From NCBI GenBank assembly GCA_037783415.1, contig JAZGTN010000052.1, positions 1,178,001-1,242,000 on the forward strand: a stretch of DNA of 64,000 bases. Direction: 5' to 3'. Positions 11,245-25,040 of the stretch are shown here, piece after piece. A program made the position numbers and the translations under genes. The notes under the pieces are model-generated. The model did not search any database. It was not told the DNA's origin and was given only the letters and a program-made list of their open reading frames with translations. Position 1 is the stretch's first letter; every line of letters starts with the position of its first letter. The DNA comes from Leptasterias polaris (Eukaryota > Echinodermata > Asteroidea > Forcipulatida > Asteriidae).

Positions 11245-13517
11245 GTGAGTAACCCATCATCCTTGTCATGTTCCCTTAATGTGTTGCTTAAACATGAATA
11301 CTGATTCCCCTTGACACAACATGTCACCAGACTATTTTTTTCCTTGCAGCCCTCATATTGTTTATAGACCTTTCTTTTGTTGATAAACAAAGTGCGCCGG
11401 TTGGCATGGACGGCCGAATGTTAGCAAAACATTCAATCGTGTTAAACAATGTTGTGACCAAATTCAACATTTTCTGTAAAGATTCATGAGAGGAAATACC
11501 TTCCATGATTGGTTGATTTGTTTCCAACAAATTCAACACTATTTTTGAATATTTGTGTAACACTGCTACAAACTGTGGCAATCTGTTTTTTATTAGCAGT
11601 TATGGCTTTCCATACTTTTCTAACCTCAGTTGGCAAAAACTCGGGCTGTGACGTTGCAAAAGAAAGGTCTATAACAATAAATAAATTAAATGGCCACCAA
11701 AACCTGGGCCCAATTTCATCGCGCTGCTTAATTAAGTAGCTCAGCACATCAAAAGTCTGCTTACCAGAATAAGGTTACCAGCCAAATTTCCATATCACAC
11801 CCACCGTTTGTGACTGGTATCCTTCTCACTTTCTGCTTAAGCAGCTCTATGAAATTATCCTTTCCCATGAAATAAGCTGATTTACATCAATGTATGCGTA
11901 CATACACTATTGGTTGGTAAACGTCATAGAGTTGTGCACTAGGCAGACACAAAAATGCGTATGCCTCACGCAATCATCAGCACCATACAAAAAAGCATGA
12001 TGTACCCTCTTTTTGCCTACCAGTAGTGTTACAACAGGGATGTGGTTCCTCGGTTTTTAACCGGAAATAAATTCAGGTTTTTTGTTGCCCCCTCAAAAAA
12101 TAAATAAAAAACTAGACACTAGGTGTTTGTGAACAAACACAAAGCTGTTCCGTGTATTATTGTTTTGCTTCGATTAAGTGCCACAAAGCTTAAAAGTTGG
12201 TCTGATTGCAAGATAGAAAACTATTGACCTTTGACAGGCCCCTTTTTCACTTAAGTGTGCCTAAAAACCTAAACCTGGTCTTCATTCCGATACTGATTCG
12301 AAAGGAGCTTTTAAACCAGAAATTAAGGTCAACATGGGGTCATGGTAACCCTTGTCTAACATTTAATGCTCAAAGGGTTTATAACTGAAAAGTAATTGAA
12401 AATCGGGTGTGTAGTTCTTGAGATATGGTCCCACTTCCGGTTGACCTAGAAGTAAAGGTCAACATGGGGTCACGGTTACCTAAGGCTAATCTCCAATGAC
12501 CAAGGATTATATAACTGAAACAAGTTTGAAAATCGGTTGTGTAGTTCTTGAGATTTGGTCCCATTTCCGGTTGACCCAGAAGTAAAGGTCAACATGGGGT
12601 CACGGTATTACCCAAGGCTAATCTCCCATGCCCAAGGAGTCTATAACTGAAAAAAGCTTGAAAATCGGTTGTGTAGTTCTTGAGATATGGTCTCACTTCT
12701 GGTTGACCCGGAAGTAAAGGTCAAAATGGTTAAAAATATTTCCTGTAAATACTGAGCAGTCGTCTTGTTTTTTGAGAAGACAAAAGTACACAAATCGTCT
12801 TTGGGGGGGTGGGGGCATCGTACCCTTGACCAGTTTTGGATCACTCAACATCTCATTGCGTCAAATGGTGCCGCACTAACTTACTAAGTGAGGTAAAATC
12901 ATACTGCTGCAGTAGAAAGTTTATCTATTGCTTTTGAGATACATTACTTCAACAAATTCTTGTAGATTTTTGATTTTTTTTGAGAAAATGAAACTTGGAG
13001 GAGAAAATGAAACTTGGAGGGGTAAATAATGCTTTTAGATGCGCTTCACTTTTACATTCTCCTTTGCTGTTGTTTTGTGTTTTTGTCGCTGGGTTTTTGC
13101 GCTGCTGTTGAAGACACTTGCATGACATTCACTTAAGAAAGGTAGTCCAAGTCCATGCCAACACACTTCTGAAGTTTCTTGTCCTTGAGAGAGAGTTTTA
13201 TGAATGGGAGTATGGGTTTGCAATAAAGGGCACGCTACTGATTCAGAATAGATTCAACTGATCCTGAACTGGTCAAACAGGTGACGAAACTTTTCTCAAA
13301 GCCTCTTCAAAAGTACTAATCTTTTTTTGTCAGTGACTACTTGGTGAGTTTTATGACATGTTTAGGTAAACTGATCAACTTTTTTGTTTAAGATTTCAAA
13401 GAGATTGCAGCAAAAAACAATGTGAATTCAAAAAGTGATCCAGAACTGGTCAAACGACTGTAAAACCCAACTCAAATCCCTCTCGCAAATGTATGGAGCC
13501 AAGGTCTCCAAGATAAA

Positions 13518-14050
13518 CGCGAACTTTTTCGTCAAATGAACGACTCTATTGACCAACTTCAGTCTGCGCCAGATCTAACACAGGAAACTATTCGTGCTCT
13601 CAATGAAAAACAAAATTATTTAAACCTGTTACTTAAAAACGAGGCCAAGAATGCTCTCGTCAGGTCGCGTTTTAAACACATCACTTAAGTTGACACCAGC
13701 TCGTCATACTTCTTTCAGCTGGAAAAAATCTCACTCATAGTCCAAAACTGTAACCAATGTACAGTTGCCGTCCGGCAGAGTCACTGACGATCCTGATCAG
13801 ATTAAATCCCAGTGCGGAATTTCTACCGTACAATGTACACCAAAGTACCGACTGACGAGAGCGCTTGCGACACTCTCCTTTCGGACTTGTCATCACTTGA
13901 TTCTGTAGACTCGGAAGATCTCGATAGCCAGTTACTTCCTGAGGAACTTGACCTAGCAGCCAAGCAACTTAGCAATAACAAAGCGCCCGGTCTTGACCGG
14001 TCTTGACGGTCTCTCTTGCGAGTTTTACCAATGTTTCTGGCCTCTCCTGA
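13518..14050 (+). pseudogene. L1/Tx1-like LINE fragment, unit 4
   Basis: Same dead RT fragment; two decamers. Confidence 0.75.
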
Positions 14051-14223
14051 AAAATGACACAACCTTGAACCCACAACCTTTGCCATTCTAAAGCAGATTT
14101 TGTACCACTAGACCACCAAGCAAAGCCCCAGGCAGATTAACTGCTCATCCATTAAGTTTTTAATTACCCAGGTTATTACAATGTAAAAACACACATCACT
14201 CAAGATAGTTTCTGAGTTTTGGT

Positions 14224-15159
14224 CAGTGTTGTAGTCGAGTCACCTGTGTCGAGTCCGAGTCCGAGTCTCAAGTCACTTGGGTCGAGTCCGAGTGCGAGTC
14301 CCGAGTCACTTGGTCCGAGTCCGAGTCCGAGTCCGAGTCACGAGTCACTTGGTCCGAGTCCGAGTCCGAGTCACGAGTCACTTGTTTAAATATTTATTGC
14401 AAACCAAATGTCGTAAAATAAGAATTGAAAATGACAAAATAAAACACATTTATTTTAAACACAGTTCTGTTAAAGTTTTTGTTAAAGTTGGTATAACCAA
14501 AAGAAACAATACGGGGCGGAACGGCAGATATGCCATGACTGAAAAAATTTACTACTTTTTACTTGTGACGTGACCAAACTTGACGTCGTGTTTGTGTGTC
14601 GATTATGTGTAGAAACTGGTGCAAACAACACACAGCCATCACAGTGCAATATGCAGGCTGTGTTTTACAGGTACCAGACATGCCATTTCCCTGGTAAAAT
14701 GCATCAAGCACAAACAGTGGCTATGGTGTTAACGGACAGAATACCAGCATAATACTGGTGTCGTGCATCCCAATGTTATATGCGTATTGAACATACGAAT
14801 TGAACATACACGCGCTGTACGTAGATGGCCATCTACACAATAATCACGAACACTATTACTTGCAACACCATACGACAGTGTACCTATTTATTGTGCTAGA
14901 CGTTAACTCCATGTGCACTCCGGGAATGACGATCGGATCATCGGAATTGTTTTTATTATTTAAAAAAGGTTTCGTTTGTGAAAATACGTGACTCGAGTCA
15001 CGAGTCCTCGGGGACAAGTCCGAGTCATGATAGTCGAGTCCGAGTCCGAGTCCGAGTCCGAGTCTTTTGCAGACGTGACTCGAGTCAAGTCCGAGTCACC
15101 GAAATTGTGACTCGAGACGGACTCGAGTCCGAGTCCTGGACTCGAGTCATACAACACTG
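14224..15159. mobile_element. hAT-type nonautonomous element, 936 bp
   Basis: Same family and same target as the copy at 3392. TSDs are at 14216-14223 and 15160-15167. It is 6 bp shorter because the 3' subterminal array has one fewer GAGTCC hexamer; near 14311 it reads CTTGG where the other copy has CTTCG. Confidence 0.9.
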
Positions 15160-15361
15160 GTTTTGGTGGCCAAACTCGGAAATTCTTGAATGGCGTTTTT
15201 CAGTACTGAATATACAGTGCTTAACACACATCAGTGTGAGGGTAAAACATAAGTAATATTAGTTATCCCCGATGCAAATTTAACATATATCAAAATGAAC
15301 TGCTTGTTATTAATGGTATACGCTCTTTGACATTCTTTCAAACGTTTTGACTTATTTCCAG

Positions 15362-15475
15362 ATATCAATGAATGTGCTGGCAACCCGTGTGAGAACGGTG
15401 GAACCTGCACTGATCTCATCAATGCATTCAGATGCGCTTGTGTTTCAGGTTGGACTGGAACAGTCTGTAGTGTCA
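15362..15475 (+). CDS. EGF-like exon, array copy 5 (Val variant)
   Basis: Same as copies 1 and 2; follows the second complete hAT-type element. Confidence 0.88.
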
Positions 15476-17750
15476 GTGAGTAACCCATCATCCTTGTCAT
15501 GTTCCCTTTATGTGTTGCTTAAACATGAATACTGATTCCCCTTGACACAACATGTCACCAGACTAATTTTTTCCTTGCAGCCCTCATATTGTTTATAGAC
15601 CTTTCTTTTGTTGATAAACAAAGTGCGCCGGTTGGCATGGACGGCCGAATGTTAGCAAAACATTCAATCGTGTTAAAAAAATTTGTGACCAAATTCAACA
15701 TTTTCTGTAAAGATTCATGAACGGAAATACCTTCCATGATTGGTTGATTTGTTTCCAACAAATTCAACACTATTTTTGAATATTTGTGTAACACTGCTAC
15801 AAACTGTGGCAATCTGTTTTTTATTAGCAGTTATGGCTAATTTCCATACTTTTCTAACCTCAGTTGGCAAAAACTCGGGCTGTGACGTTGCAAAAGAAAG
15901 GTCTATAACAATAAATAAATTAAATGGCCACCAAAACCTGGGCCCAATTTCATCGCGCTGCTTAATTAAGTAGATCAGCACATCAAAAGTCTGCTTACCA
16001 GAATAAGGTTACCAGCCAAATTTCCATATCACACCCACCGTTTGTGACTGGTATCCTTCTCACTTTCTGCTTAAGCAGCTCTATGAAATTATCCTTTCCC
16101 ATGAAATAAGCTGATTTACATCAATGTATGCGTACATACACTATTGGTTGGTAAACGTCATAGAGTTGTGCACTAGGCAGACACAAAAATACGTATGCCT
16201 CACGCAATCATCAGCACCATACAAAAAAGCATGATGTACCCTCTTTTTGCCTACCAGTAGTGTTACAACAGGGATGTGGTTCCTCGGTTTTTAACCGGAA
16301 ATAAATTCAGGTTTTTTGTTGCCCCCTCAAAAAATAAATAAAAAACTAGACACTAGGTGTTTGTGAACAAACACAAAGCTGTTCCGTGTATTATTGTTTT
16401 GCTTCGATTAAGTGCCACAAAGCTTAAAAGTTGGTCTGATTGCAAGATAGAAAACTATTGACCTTTGACAGGCCCCTTTTTCACTTAAGTGTGCCTAAAA
16501 ACCTAAACCTGGTCTTCATTTCGATACTGATTCGAAAGGAGCTTTTAAACCAGAAATTAAGGTTAACATGGGGTCATGGTAACCTTTGTCTAACATTTAA
16601 TGCTCAAAGGGTTTATAACTGAAAAGTAATTGAAAATCGGGTGTGTAGTTCTTGAGATATGGTCCCACTTCCGGTTGACCTAGAAGTAAAGGTCAACATG
16701 GGGTCACGGTTACCTAAGGCTAATCTCCAATGACCAAGGATTATATAACTGAAACAAGTTTGAAAATCGGTTGTGTAGTTCTTGAGATTTGGTCCCATTT
16801 CCGGTTGACCCAGAAGTAAAGGTCAACATGGGGTCACGGTATTACCCAAGGCTAATCTCCCATGCCCAAGGAGTCTATAACTGAAAAAAGCTTGAAAATC
16901 GGTTGTGTAGTTCTTGAGATATGGTCTCACTTCTGGTTGACCCGGAAGTAAAGGTCAAAATGGTTAAAAATATTTCCTGTAAATACTGAGCAGTCGTCTT
17001 GTTTTTTGAGAAGACAAAAGTACACAAATCGTCTTTGGGGGGTGGGGGCATCGTACCCTTGACCAGTTTTGGATCACTCAACATCTCATTGCGTCAAATG
17101 GTGCCGCACTAACTTACTAAGTGAGGTAAAATCATACTGCTGCAGTAGAAAGTTTATCTATTGCTTTTGAGATACATTACTTCAACAAATTCTTGTAGAT
17201 TTTTGATTTTTTTTGAGAAAATGAAACTTGGAGGAGAAAATGAAACTTGGAGGGGTAAATAATGCTTTTAGATGCGCTTCACTTTTACATTCTCCTTTGC
17301 TGTTGTTTTGTGTTTTTGTCGCTGGGTTTTTGCGCTGCTGTTGAAGACACTTGCATGACATTCACTTAAGAAAGGTAGTCCAAGTCCATGCCAACACACT
17401 TCTGAAGTTTCTTGTCCTTGAGAGAGAGTTTTATGAATGGGAGTATGGGTTTGCAATAAAGGGCACGCTACTGATTCAGAATAGATTCAACTGATCCTGA
17501 ACTGGTCAAACAGGTGACGAAACTTTTCTCAAAGCCTCTTCAAAAGTACTAATCTTTTTTTGTCAGTGACTACTTGGTGAGTTTTATGACATGTTTAGGT
17601 AAACTGATCAACTTTTTTGTTTAAGATTTCAAAGAGATTGCAGCAAAAAACAATGTGAATTCAAAAAGTGATCCAGAACTGGTCAAACGACTGTAAAACC
17701 CAACTCAAATCCCTCTCGCAAATGTATGGAGCCAAGGTCTCCAAGATAAA

Positions 17751-18293
17751 CGCGAACTTTTTCGTCAAATGAACGACTCTATTGACCAACTTCAGTCTGC
17801 GCCAGATCTAACACAGGAAACTATTCGTGCTCTCAATGAAAAACAAAATTATTTAAACCTGTTACTTAAAAACGAGGCCAAGAATGCTCTCGTCAGGTCG
17901 CGTTTTAAACACATCACTTAAGTTGACACCAGCTCGTCATACTTCTTTCAGCTGGAAAAAATCTCACTCATAGTCCAAAACTGTAACCAATGTACAGTTG
18001 CCGTCCGGCAGAGTCACTGACGATCCTGATCAGATTAAATCCCAGTGCGGAATTTCTACCGTACAATGTACACCAAAGTACCGACTGACGAGAGCGCTTG
18101 CGACACTCTCCTTTCGGACTTGTCATCACTTGATTCTGTAGACTCGGAAGATCTCGATAGCCAGTTACTTCCTGAGGAACTTGACCTAGCAGCCAAGCAA
18201 CTTAGCAATAACAAAGCGCCCGGTCTTGACCGGTCTTGACCGGTCTTGACGGTCTCTCTTGCGAGTTTTACCAATGTTTCTGGCCTCTCCTGA
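17751..18293 (+). pseudogene. L1/Tx1-like LINE fragment, unit 5
   Basis: Same dead RT fragment; three decamers. Confidence 0.75.
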
Positions 18294-18660
18294 AAAATGA
18301 CACAACCTTGTACCCACAACCTTTGCCATTCTAAAGCAGATTTTGTACCACTAGACCACCAAGCAAAGCCCCAGGCAGATTAACTGCTCATCCATTAAGT
18401 TTTTAATTACCCAGGTTATTACAATGTAAAAACACACATCACTCAAGATAGTTTCTGAGTTTTGGTGGCCAAAATCGGAAATTCTTGAATGGCGTTTTTC
18501 AGTACTGAATATACAGTGCTTAACACACATCAGTGTGAGGGTAAAACATAAGTAATATTAGTTATCCCCGATGCAAATTTAACATATATCAAAATGAACT
18601 GCTTGTTATTAATGGTATACGCTCTTTGACATTCTTTCAAACGTTTTGACTTATTTCCAG

Positions 18661-18774
18661 ATATCAATGAATGTGCTGGCAACCCGTGTGAGAACGGTGG
18701 AACCTGCACTGATCTCATCAATGCATTCAGATGCGCTTGTCTTTCAGGTTGGACTGGAACAGTCTGTAGTGTCA
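18661..18774 (+). CDS. EGF-like exon, array copy 6 (Leu variant)
   Basis: Same as copies 3 and 4. Confidence 0.88.
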
Positions 18775-21046
18775 GTGAGTAACCCATCATCCTTGTCATG
18801 TTCCCTTAATGTGTTGCTTAAACATGAATACTGATTCCCCTTGACACAACATGTCACCAGACTATTTTTTTCCTTGCAGCCCTCATATTGTTTATAGACC
18901 TTTCTTTTGTTGATAAACAAAGTGCGCCGGTTGGCATGGACGGCCGAATGTTAGCAAAACATTCAATCGTGTTAAACAATGTTGTGACCAAATTCAACAT
19001 TTTCTGTAAAGATTCATGAGAGGAAATACCTTCCATGATTGGTTGATTTGTTTCCAACAAATTCAACACTATTTTTGAATATTTGTGTAACACTGCTACA
19101 AACTGTGGCAATCTGTTTTTTATTAGCAGTTATGGCTTTCCATACTTTTCTAACCTCAGTTGGCAAAAACTCGGGCTGTGACGTTGCAAAAGAAAGGTCT
19201 ATAACAATAAATAAATTAAATGGCCACCAAAACCTGGGCCCAATTTCATCGCGCTGCTTAATTAAGTAGCTCAGCACATCAAAAGTCTGCTTACCAGAAT
19301 AAGGTTACCAGCCAAATTTCCATATCACACCCACCGTTTGTGACTGGTATCCTTCTCACTTTCTGCTTAAGCAGCTCTATGAAATTATCCTTTCCCATGA
19401 AATAAGCTGATTTACATCAATGTATGCGTACATACACTATTGGTTGGTAAACGTCATAGAGTTGTGCACTAGGCAGACACAAAAATGCGTATGCCTCACG
19501 CAATCATCAGCACCATACAAAAAAGCATGATGTACCCTCTTTTTGCCTACCAGTAGTGTTACAACAGGGATGTGGTTCCTCGGTTTTTAACCGGAAATAA
19601 ATTCAGGTTTTTTGTTGCCCCCTCAAAAAATAAATAAAAAACTAGACACTAGGTGTTTGTGAACAAACACAAAGCTGTTCCGTGTATTATTGTTTTGCTT
19701 CGATTAAGTGCCACAAAGCTTAAAAGTTGGTCTGATTGCAAGATAGAAAACTATTGACCTTTGACAGGCCCCTTTTTCACTTAAGTGTGCCTAAAAACCT
19801 AAACCTGGTCTTCATTCCGATACTGATTCGAAAGGAGCTTTTAAACCAGAAATTAAGGTCAACATGGGGTCATGGTAACCCTTGTCTAACATTTAATGCT
19901 CAAAGGGTTTATAACTGAAAAGTAATTGAAAATCGGGTGTGTAGTTCTTGAGATATGGTCCCACTTCCGGTTGACCTAGAAGTAAAGGTCAACATGGGGT
20001 CACGGTTACCTAAGGCTAATCTCCAATGACCAAGGATTATATAACTGAAACAAGTTTGAAAATCGGTTGTGTAGTTCTTGAGATTTGGTCCCATTTCCGG
20101 TTGACCCAGAAGTAAAGGTCAACATGGGGTCACGGTATTACCCAAGGCTAATCTCCCATGCCCAAGGAGTCTATAACTGAAAAAAGCTTGAAAATCGGTT
20201 GTGTAGTTCTTGAGATATGGTCTCACTTCTGGTTGACCCGGAAGTAAAGGTCAAAATGGTTAAAAATATTTCCTGTAAATACTGAGCAGTCGTCTTGTTT
20301 TTTGAGAAGACAAAAGTACACAAATCGTCTTTGGGGGGTGGGGGCATCGTACCCTTGACCAGTTTTGGATCACTCAACATCTCATTGCGTCAAATGGTGC
20401 CGCACTAACTTACTAAGTGAGGTAAAATCATACTGCTGCAGTAGAAAGTTTATCTATTGCTTTTGAGATACATTACTTCAACAAATTCTTGTAGATTTTT
20501 GATTTTTTTTGAGAAAATGAAACTTGGAGGAGAAAATGAAACTTGGAGGGGTAAATAATGCTTTTAGATGCGCTTCACTTTTACATTCTCCTTTGCTGTT
20601 GTTTTGTGTTTTTGTCGCTGGGTTTTTGCGCTGCTGTTGAAGACACTTGCATGACATTCACTTAAGAAAGGTAGTCCAAGTCCATGCCAACACACTTCTG
20701 AAGTTTCTTGTCCTTGAGAGAGAGTTTTATGAATGGGAGTATGGGTTTGCAATAAAGGGCACGCTACTGATTCAGAATAGATTCAACTGATCCTGAACTG
20801 GTCAAACAGGTGACGAAACTTTTCTCAAAGCCTCTTCAAAAGTACTAATCTTTTTTTGTCAGTGACTACTTGGTGAGTTTTATGACATGTTTAGGTAAAC
20901 TGATCAACTTTTTTGTTTAAGATTTCAAAGAGATTGCAGCAAAAAACAATGTGAATTCAAAAAGTGATCCAGAACTGGTCAAACGACTGTAAAACCCAAC
21001 TCAAATCCCTCTCGCAAATGTATGGAGCCAAGGTCTCCAAGATAAA

Positions 21047-21589
21047 CGCGAACTTTTTCGTCAAATGAACGACTCTATTGACCAACTTCAGTCTGCGCCA
21101 GATCTAACACAGGAAACTATTCGTGCTCTCAATGAAAAACAAAATTATTTAAACCTGTTACTTAAAAACGAGGCCAAGAATGCTCTCGTCAGGTCGCGTT
21201 TTAAACACATCACTTAAGTTGACACCAGCTCGTCATACTTCTTTCAGCTGGAAAAAATCTCACTCATAGTCCAAAACTGTAACCAATGTACAGTTGCCGT
21301 CCGGCAGAGTCACTGACGATCCTGATCAGATTAAATCCCAGTGCGGAATTTCTACCGTACAATGTACACCAAAGTACCGACTGACGAGAGCGCTTGCGAC
21401 ACTCTCCTTTCGGACTTGTCATCACTTGATTCTGTAGACTCGGAAGATCTCGATAGCCAGTTACTTCCTGAGGAACTTGACCTAGCAGCCAAGCAACTTA
21501 GCAATAACAAAGCGCCCGGTCTTGACCGGTCTTGACCGGTCTTGACGGTCTCTCTTGCGAGTTTTACCAATGTTTCTGGCCTCTCCTGA
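21047..21589 (+). pseudogene. L1/Tx1-like LINE fragment, unit 6
   Basis: Same dead RT fragment; three decamers. Confidence 0.75.
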
Positions 21590-21956
21590 AAAATGACACA
21601 ACCTTGTACCCACAACCTTTGCCATTCTAAAGCAGATTTTGTACCACTAGACCACCAAGCAAAGCCCCAGGCAGATTAACTGCTCATCCATTAAGTTTTT
21701 AATTACCCAGGTTATTACAATGTAAAAACACACATCACTCAAGATAGTTTCTGAGTTTTGGTGGCCAAAATCGGAAATTCTTGAATGGCGTTTTTCAGTA
21801 CTGAATATACAGTGCTTAACACACATCAGTGTGAGGGTAAAACATAAGTAATATTAGTTATCCCCGATGCAAATTTAACATATATCAAAATGAACTGCTT
21901 GTTATTAATGGTATACGCTCTTTGACATTCTTTCAAACGTTTTGACTTATTTCCAG

Positions 21957-22070
21957 ATATCAATGAATGTGCTGGCAACCCGTGTGAGAACGGTGGAACC
22001 TGCACTGATCTCATCAATGCATTCAGATGCGCTTGTCTTTCAGGTTGGACTGGAACAGTCTGTAGTGTCA
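21957..22070 (+). CDS. EGF-like exon, array copy 7 (Leu variant)
   Basis: Same as copies 3, 4 and 6. Confidence 0.88.
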
Positions 22071-24342
22071 GTGAGTAACCCATCATCCTTGTCATGTTCC
22101 CTTAATGTGTTGCTTAAACATGAATACTGATTCCCCTTGACACAACATGTCACCAGACTATTTTTTTCCTTGCAGCCCTCATATTGTTTATAGACCTTTC
22201 TTTTGTTGATAAACAAAGTGCGCCGGTTGGCATGGACGGCCGAATGTTAGCAAAACATTCAATCGTGTTAAACAATGTTGTGACCAAATTCAACATTTTC
22301 TGTAAAGATTCATGAGAGGAAATACCTTCCATGATTGGTTGATTTGTTTCCAACAAATTCAACACTATTTTTGAATATTTGTGTAACACTGCTACAAACT
22401 GTGGCAATCTGTTTTTTATTAGCAGTTATGGCTTTCCATACTTTTCTAACCTCAGTTGGCAAAAACTCGGGCTGTGACGTTGCAAAAGAAAGGTCTATAA
22501 CAATAAATAAATTAAATGGCCACCAAAACCTGGGCCCAATTTCATCGCGCTGCTTAATTAAGTAGCTCAGCACATCAAAAGTCTGCTTACCAGAATAAGG
22601 TTACCAGCCAAATTTCCATATCACACCCACCGTTTGTGACTGGTATCCTTCTCACTTTCTGCTTAAGCAGCTCTATGAAATTATCCTTTCCCATGAAATA
22701 AGCTGATTTACATCAATGTATGCGTACATACACTATTGGTTGGTAAACGTCATAGAGTTGTGCACTAGGCAGACACAAAAATGCGTATGCCTCACGCAAT
22801 CATCAGCACCATACAAAAAAGCATGATGTACCCTCTTTTTGCCTACCAGTAGTGTTACAACAGGGATGTGGTTCCTCGGTTTTTAACCGGAAATAAATTC
22901 AGGTTTTTTGTTGCCCCCTCAAAAAATAAATAAAAAACTAGACACTAGGTGTTTGTGAACAAACACAAAGCTGTTCCGTGTATTATTGTTTTGCTTCGAT
23001 TAAGTGCCACAAAGCTTAAAAGTTGGTCTGATTGCAAGATAGAAAACTATTGACCTTTGACAGGCCCCTTTTTCACTTAAGTGTGCCTAAAAACCTAAAC
23101 CTGGTCTTCATTCCGATACTGATTCGAAAGGAGCTTTTAAACCAGAAATTAAGGTCAACATGGGGTCATGGTAACCCTTGTCTAACATTTAATGCTCAAA
23201 GGGTTTATAACTGAAAAGTAATTGAAAATCGGGTGTGTAGTTCTTGAGATATGGTCCCACTTCCGGTTGACCTAGAAGTAAAGGTCAACATGGGGTCACG
23301 GTTACCTAAGGCTAATCTCCAATGACCAAGGATTATATAACTGAAACAAGTTTGAAAATCGGTTGTGTAGTTCTTGAGATTTGGTCCCATTTCCGGTTGA
23401 CCCAGAAGTAAAGGTCAACATGGGGTCACGGTATTACCCAAGGCTAATCTCCCATGCCCAAGGAGTCTATAACTGAAAAAAGCTTGAAAATCGGTTGTGT
23501 AGTTCTTGAGATATGGTCTCACTTCTGGTTGACCCGGAAGTAAAGGTCAAAATGGTTAAAAATATTTCCTGTAAATACTGAGCAGTCGTCTTGTTTTTTG
23601 AGAAGACAAAAGTACACAAATCGTCTTTGGGGGGTGGGGGCATCGTACCCTTGACCAGTTTTGGATCACTCAACATCTCATTGCGTCAAATGGTGCCGCA
23701 CTAACTTACTAAGTGAGGTAAAATCATACTGCTGCAGTAGAAAGTTTATCTATTGCTTTTGAGATACATTACTTCAACAAATTCTTGTAGATTTTTGATT
23801 TTTTTTGAGAAAATGAAACTTGGAGGAGAAAATGAAACTTGGAGGGGTAAATAATGCTTTTAGATGCGCTTCACTTTTACATTCTCCTTTGCTGTTGTTT
23901 TGTGTTTTTGTCGCTGGGTTTTTGCGCTGCTGTTGAAGACACTTGCATGACATTCACTTAAGAAAGGTAGTCCAAGTCCATGCCAACACACTTCTGAAGT
24001 TTCTTGTCCTTGAGAGAGAGTTTTATGAATGGGAGTATGGGTTTGCAATAAAGGGCACGCTACTGATTCAGAATAGATTCAACTGATCCTGAACTGGTCA
24101 AACAGGTGACGAAACTTTTCTCAAAGCCTCTTCAAAAGTACTAATCTTTTTTTGTCAGTGACTACTTGGTGAGTTTTATGACATGTTTAGGTAAACTGAT
24201 CAACTTTTTTGTTTAAGATTTCAAAGAGATTGCAGCAAAAAACAATGTGAATTCAAAAAGTGATCCAGAACTGGTCAAACGACTGTAAAACCCAACTCAA
24301 ATCCCTCTCGCAAATGTATGGAGCCAAGGTCTCCAAGATAAA

Positions 24343-24875
24343 CGCGAACTTTTTCGTCAAATGAACGACTCTATTGACCAACTTCAGTCTGCGCCAGATC
24401 TAACACAGGAAACTATTCGTGCTCTCAATGAAAAACAAAATTATTTAAACCTGTTACTTAAAAACGAGGCCAAGAATGCTCTCGTCAGGTCGCGTTTTAA
24501 ACACATCACTTAAGTTGACACCAGCTCGTCATACTTCTTTCAGCTGGAAAAAATCTCACTCATAGTCCAAAACTGTAACCAATGTACAGTTGCCGTCCGG
24601 CAGAGTCACTGACGATCCTGATCAGATTAAATCCCAGTGCGGAATTTCTACCGTACAATGTACACCAAAGTACCGACTGACGAGAGCGCTTGCGACACTC
24701 TCCTTTCGGACTTGTCATCACTTGATTCTGTAGACTCGGAAGATCTCGATAGCCAGTTACTTCCTGAGGAACTTGACCTAGCAGCCAAGCAACTTAGCAA
24801 TAACAAAGCGTCCGGTCTTGACCGGTCTTGACGGTCTCTCTTGCGAGTTTTACCAATGTTTCTGGCCTCTCCTGA
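24343..24875 (+). pseudogene. L1/Tx1-like LINE fragment, unit 7
   Basis: Same dead RT fragment; two decamers and a private Pro-to-Ser change in the NKAPGLD motif. Confidence 0.75.
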
Positions 24876-25040
24876 AAAATGACACAACCTTGAACCCACA
24901 ACCTTTGCCATTCTAAAGCAGATTTTGTACCACTAGACCACCAAGCAAAGCCCCAGGCAGATTAACTGCTCATCCATTAAGTTTTTAATTACCCAGGTTA
25001 TTACAATGTAAAAACACACATCACTCAAGATAGTTTCTGA

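Larger units (their letters stand above)
10929..14215 (+). repeat. Array unit 4
   Basis: CLS form, two decamer copies, followed by a full hAT-type element. One extra G in the homopolymer near 12802. Confidence 0.9.
15160..18458 (+). repeat. Array unit 5
   Basis: CVS form, three decamer copies, empty hAT site at 18459. Equivalent of unit 2 in the higher-order period. Confidence 0.9.
18459..21754 (+). repeat. Array unit 6
   Basis: CLS form, three decamer copies, empty hAT site at 21755. Equivalent of unit 3. Confidence 0.9.
21755..25040 (+). repeat. Array unit 7
   Basis: CLS form, two decamer copies, as in unit 4, but the hAT-type element expected at its 3' end is absent and a single clean GTTTTGGT remains at 25041. 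A private C-to-T turns the Pro of the RT-fragment 'NKAPGLD' motif into Ser. Confidence 0.9.
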
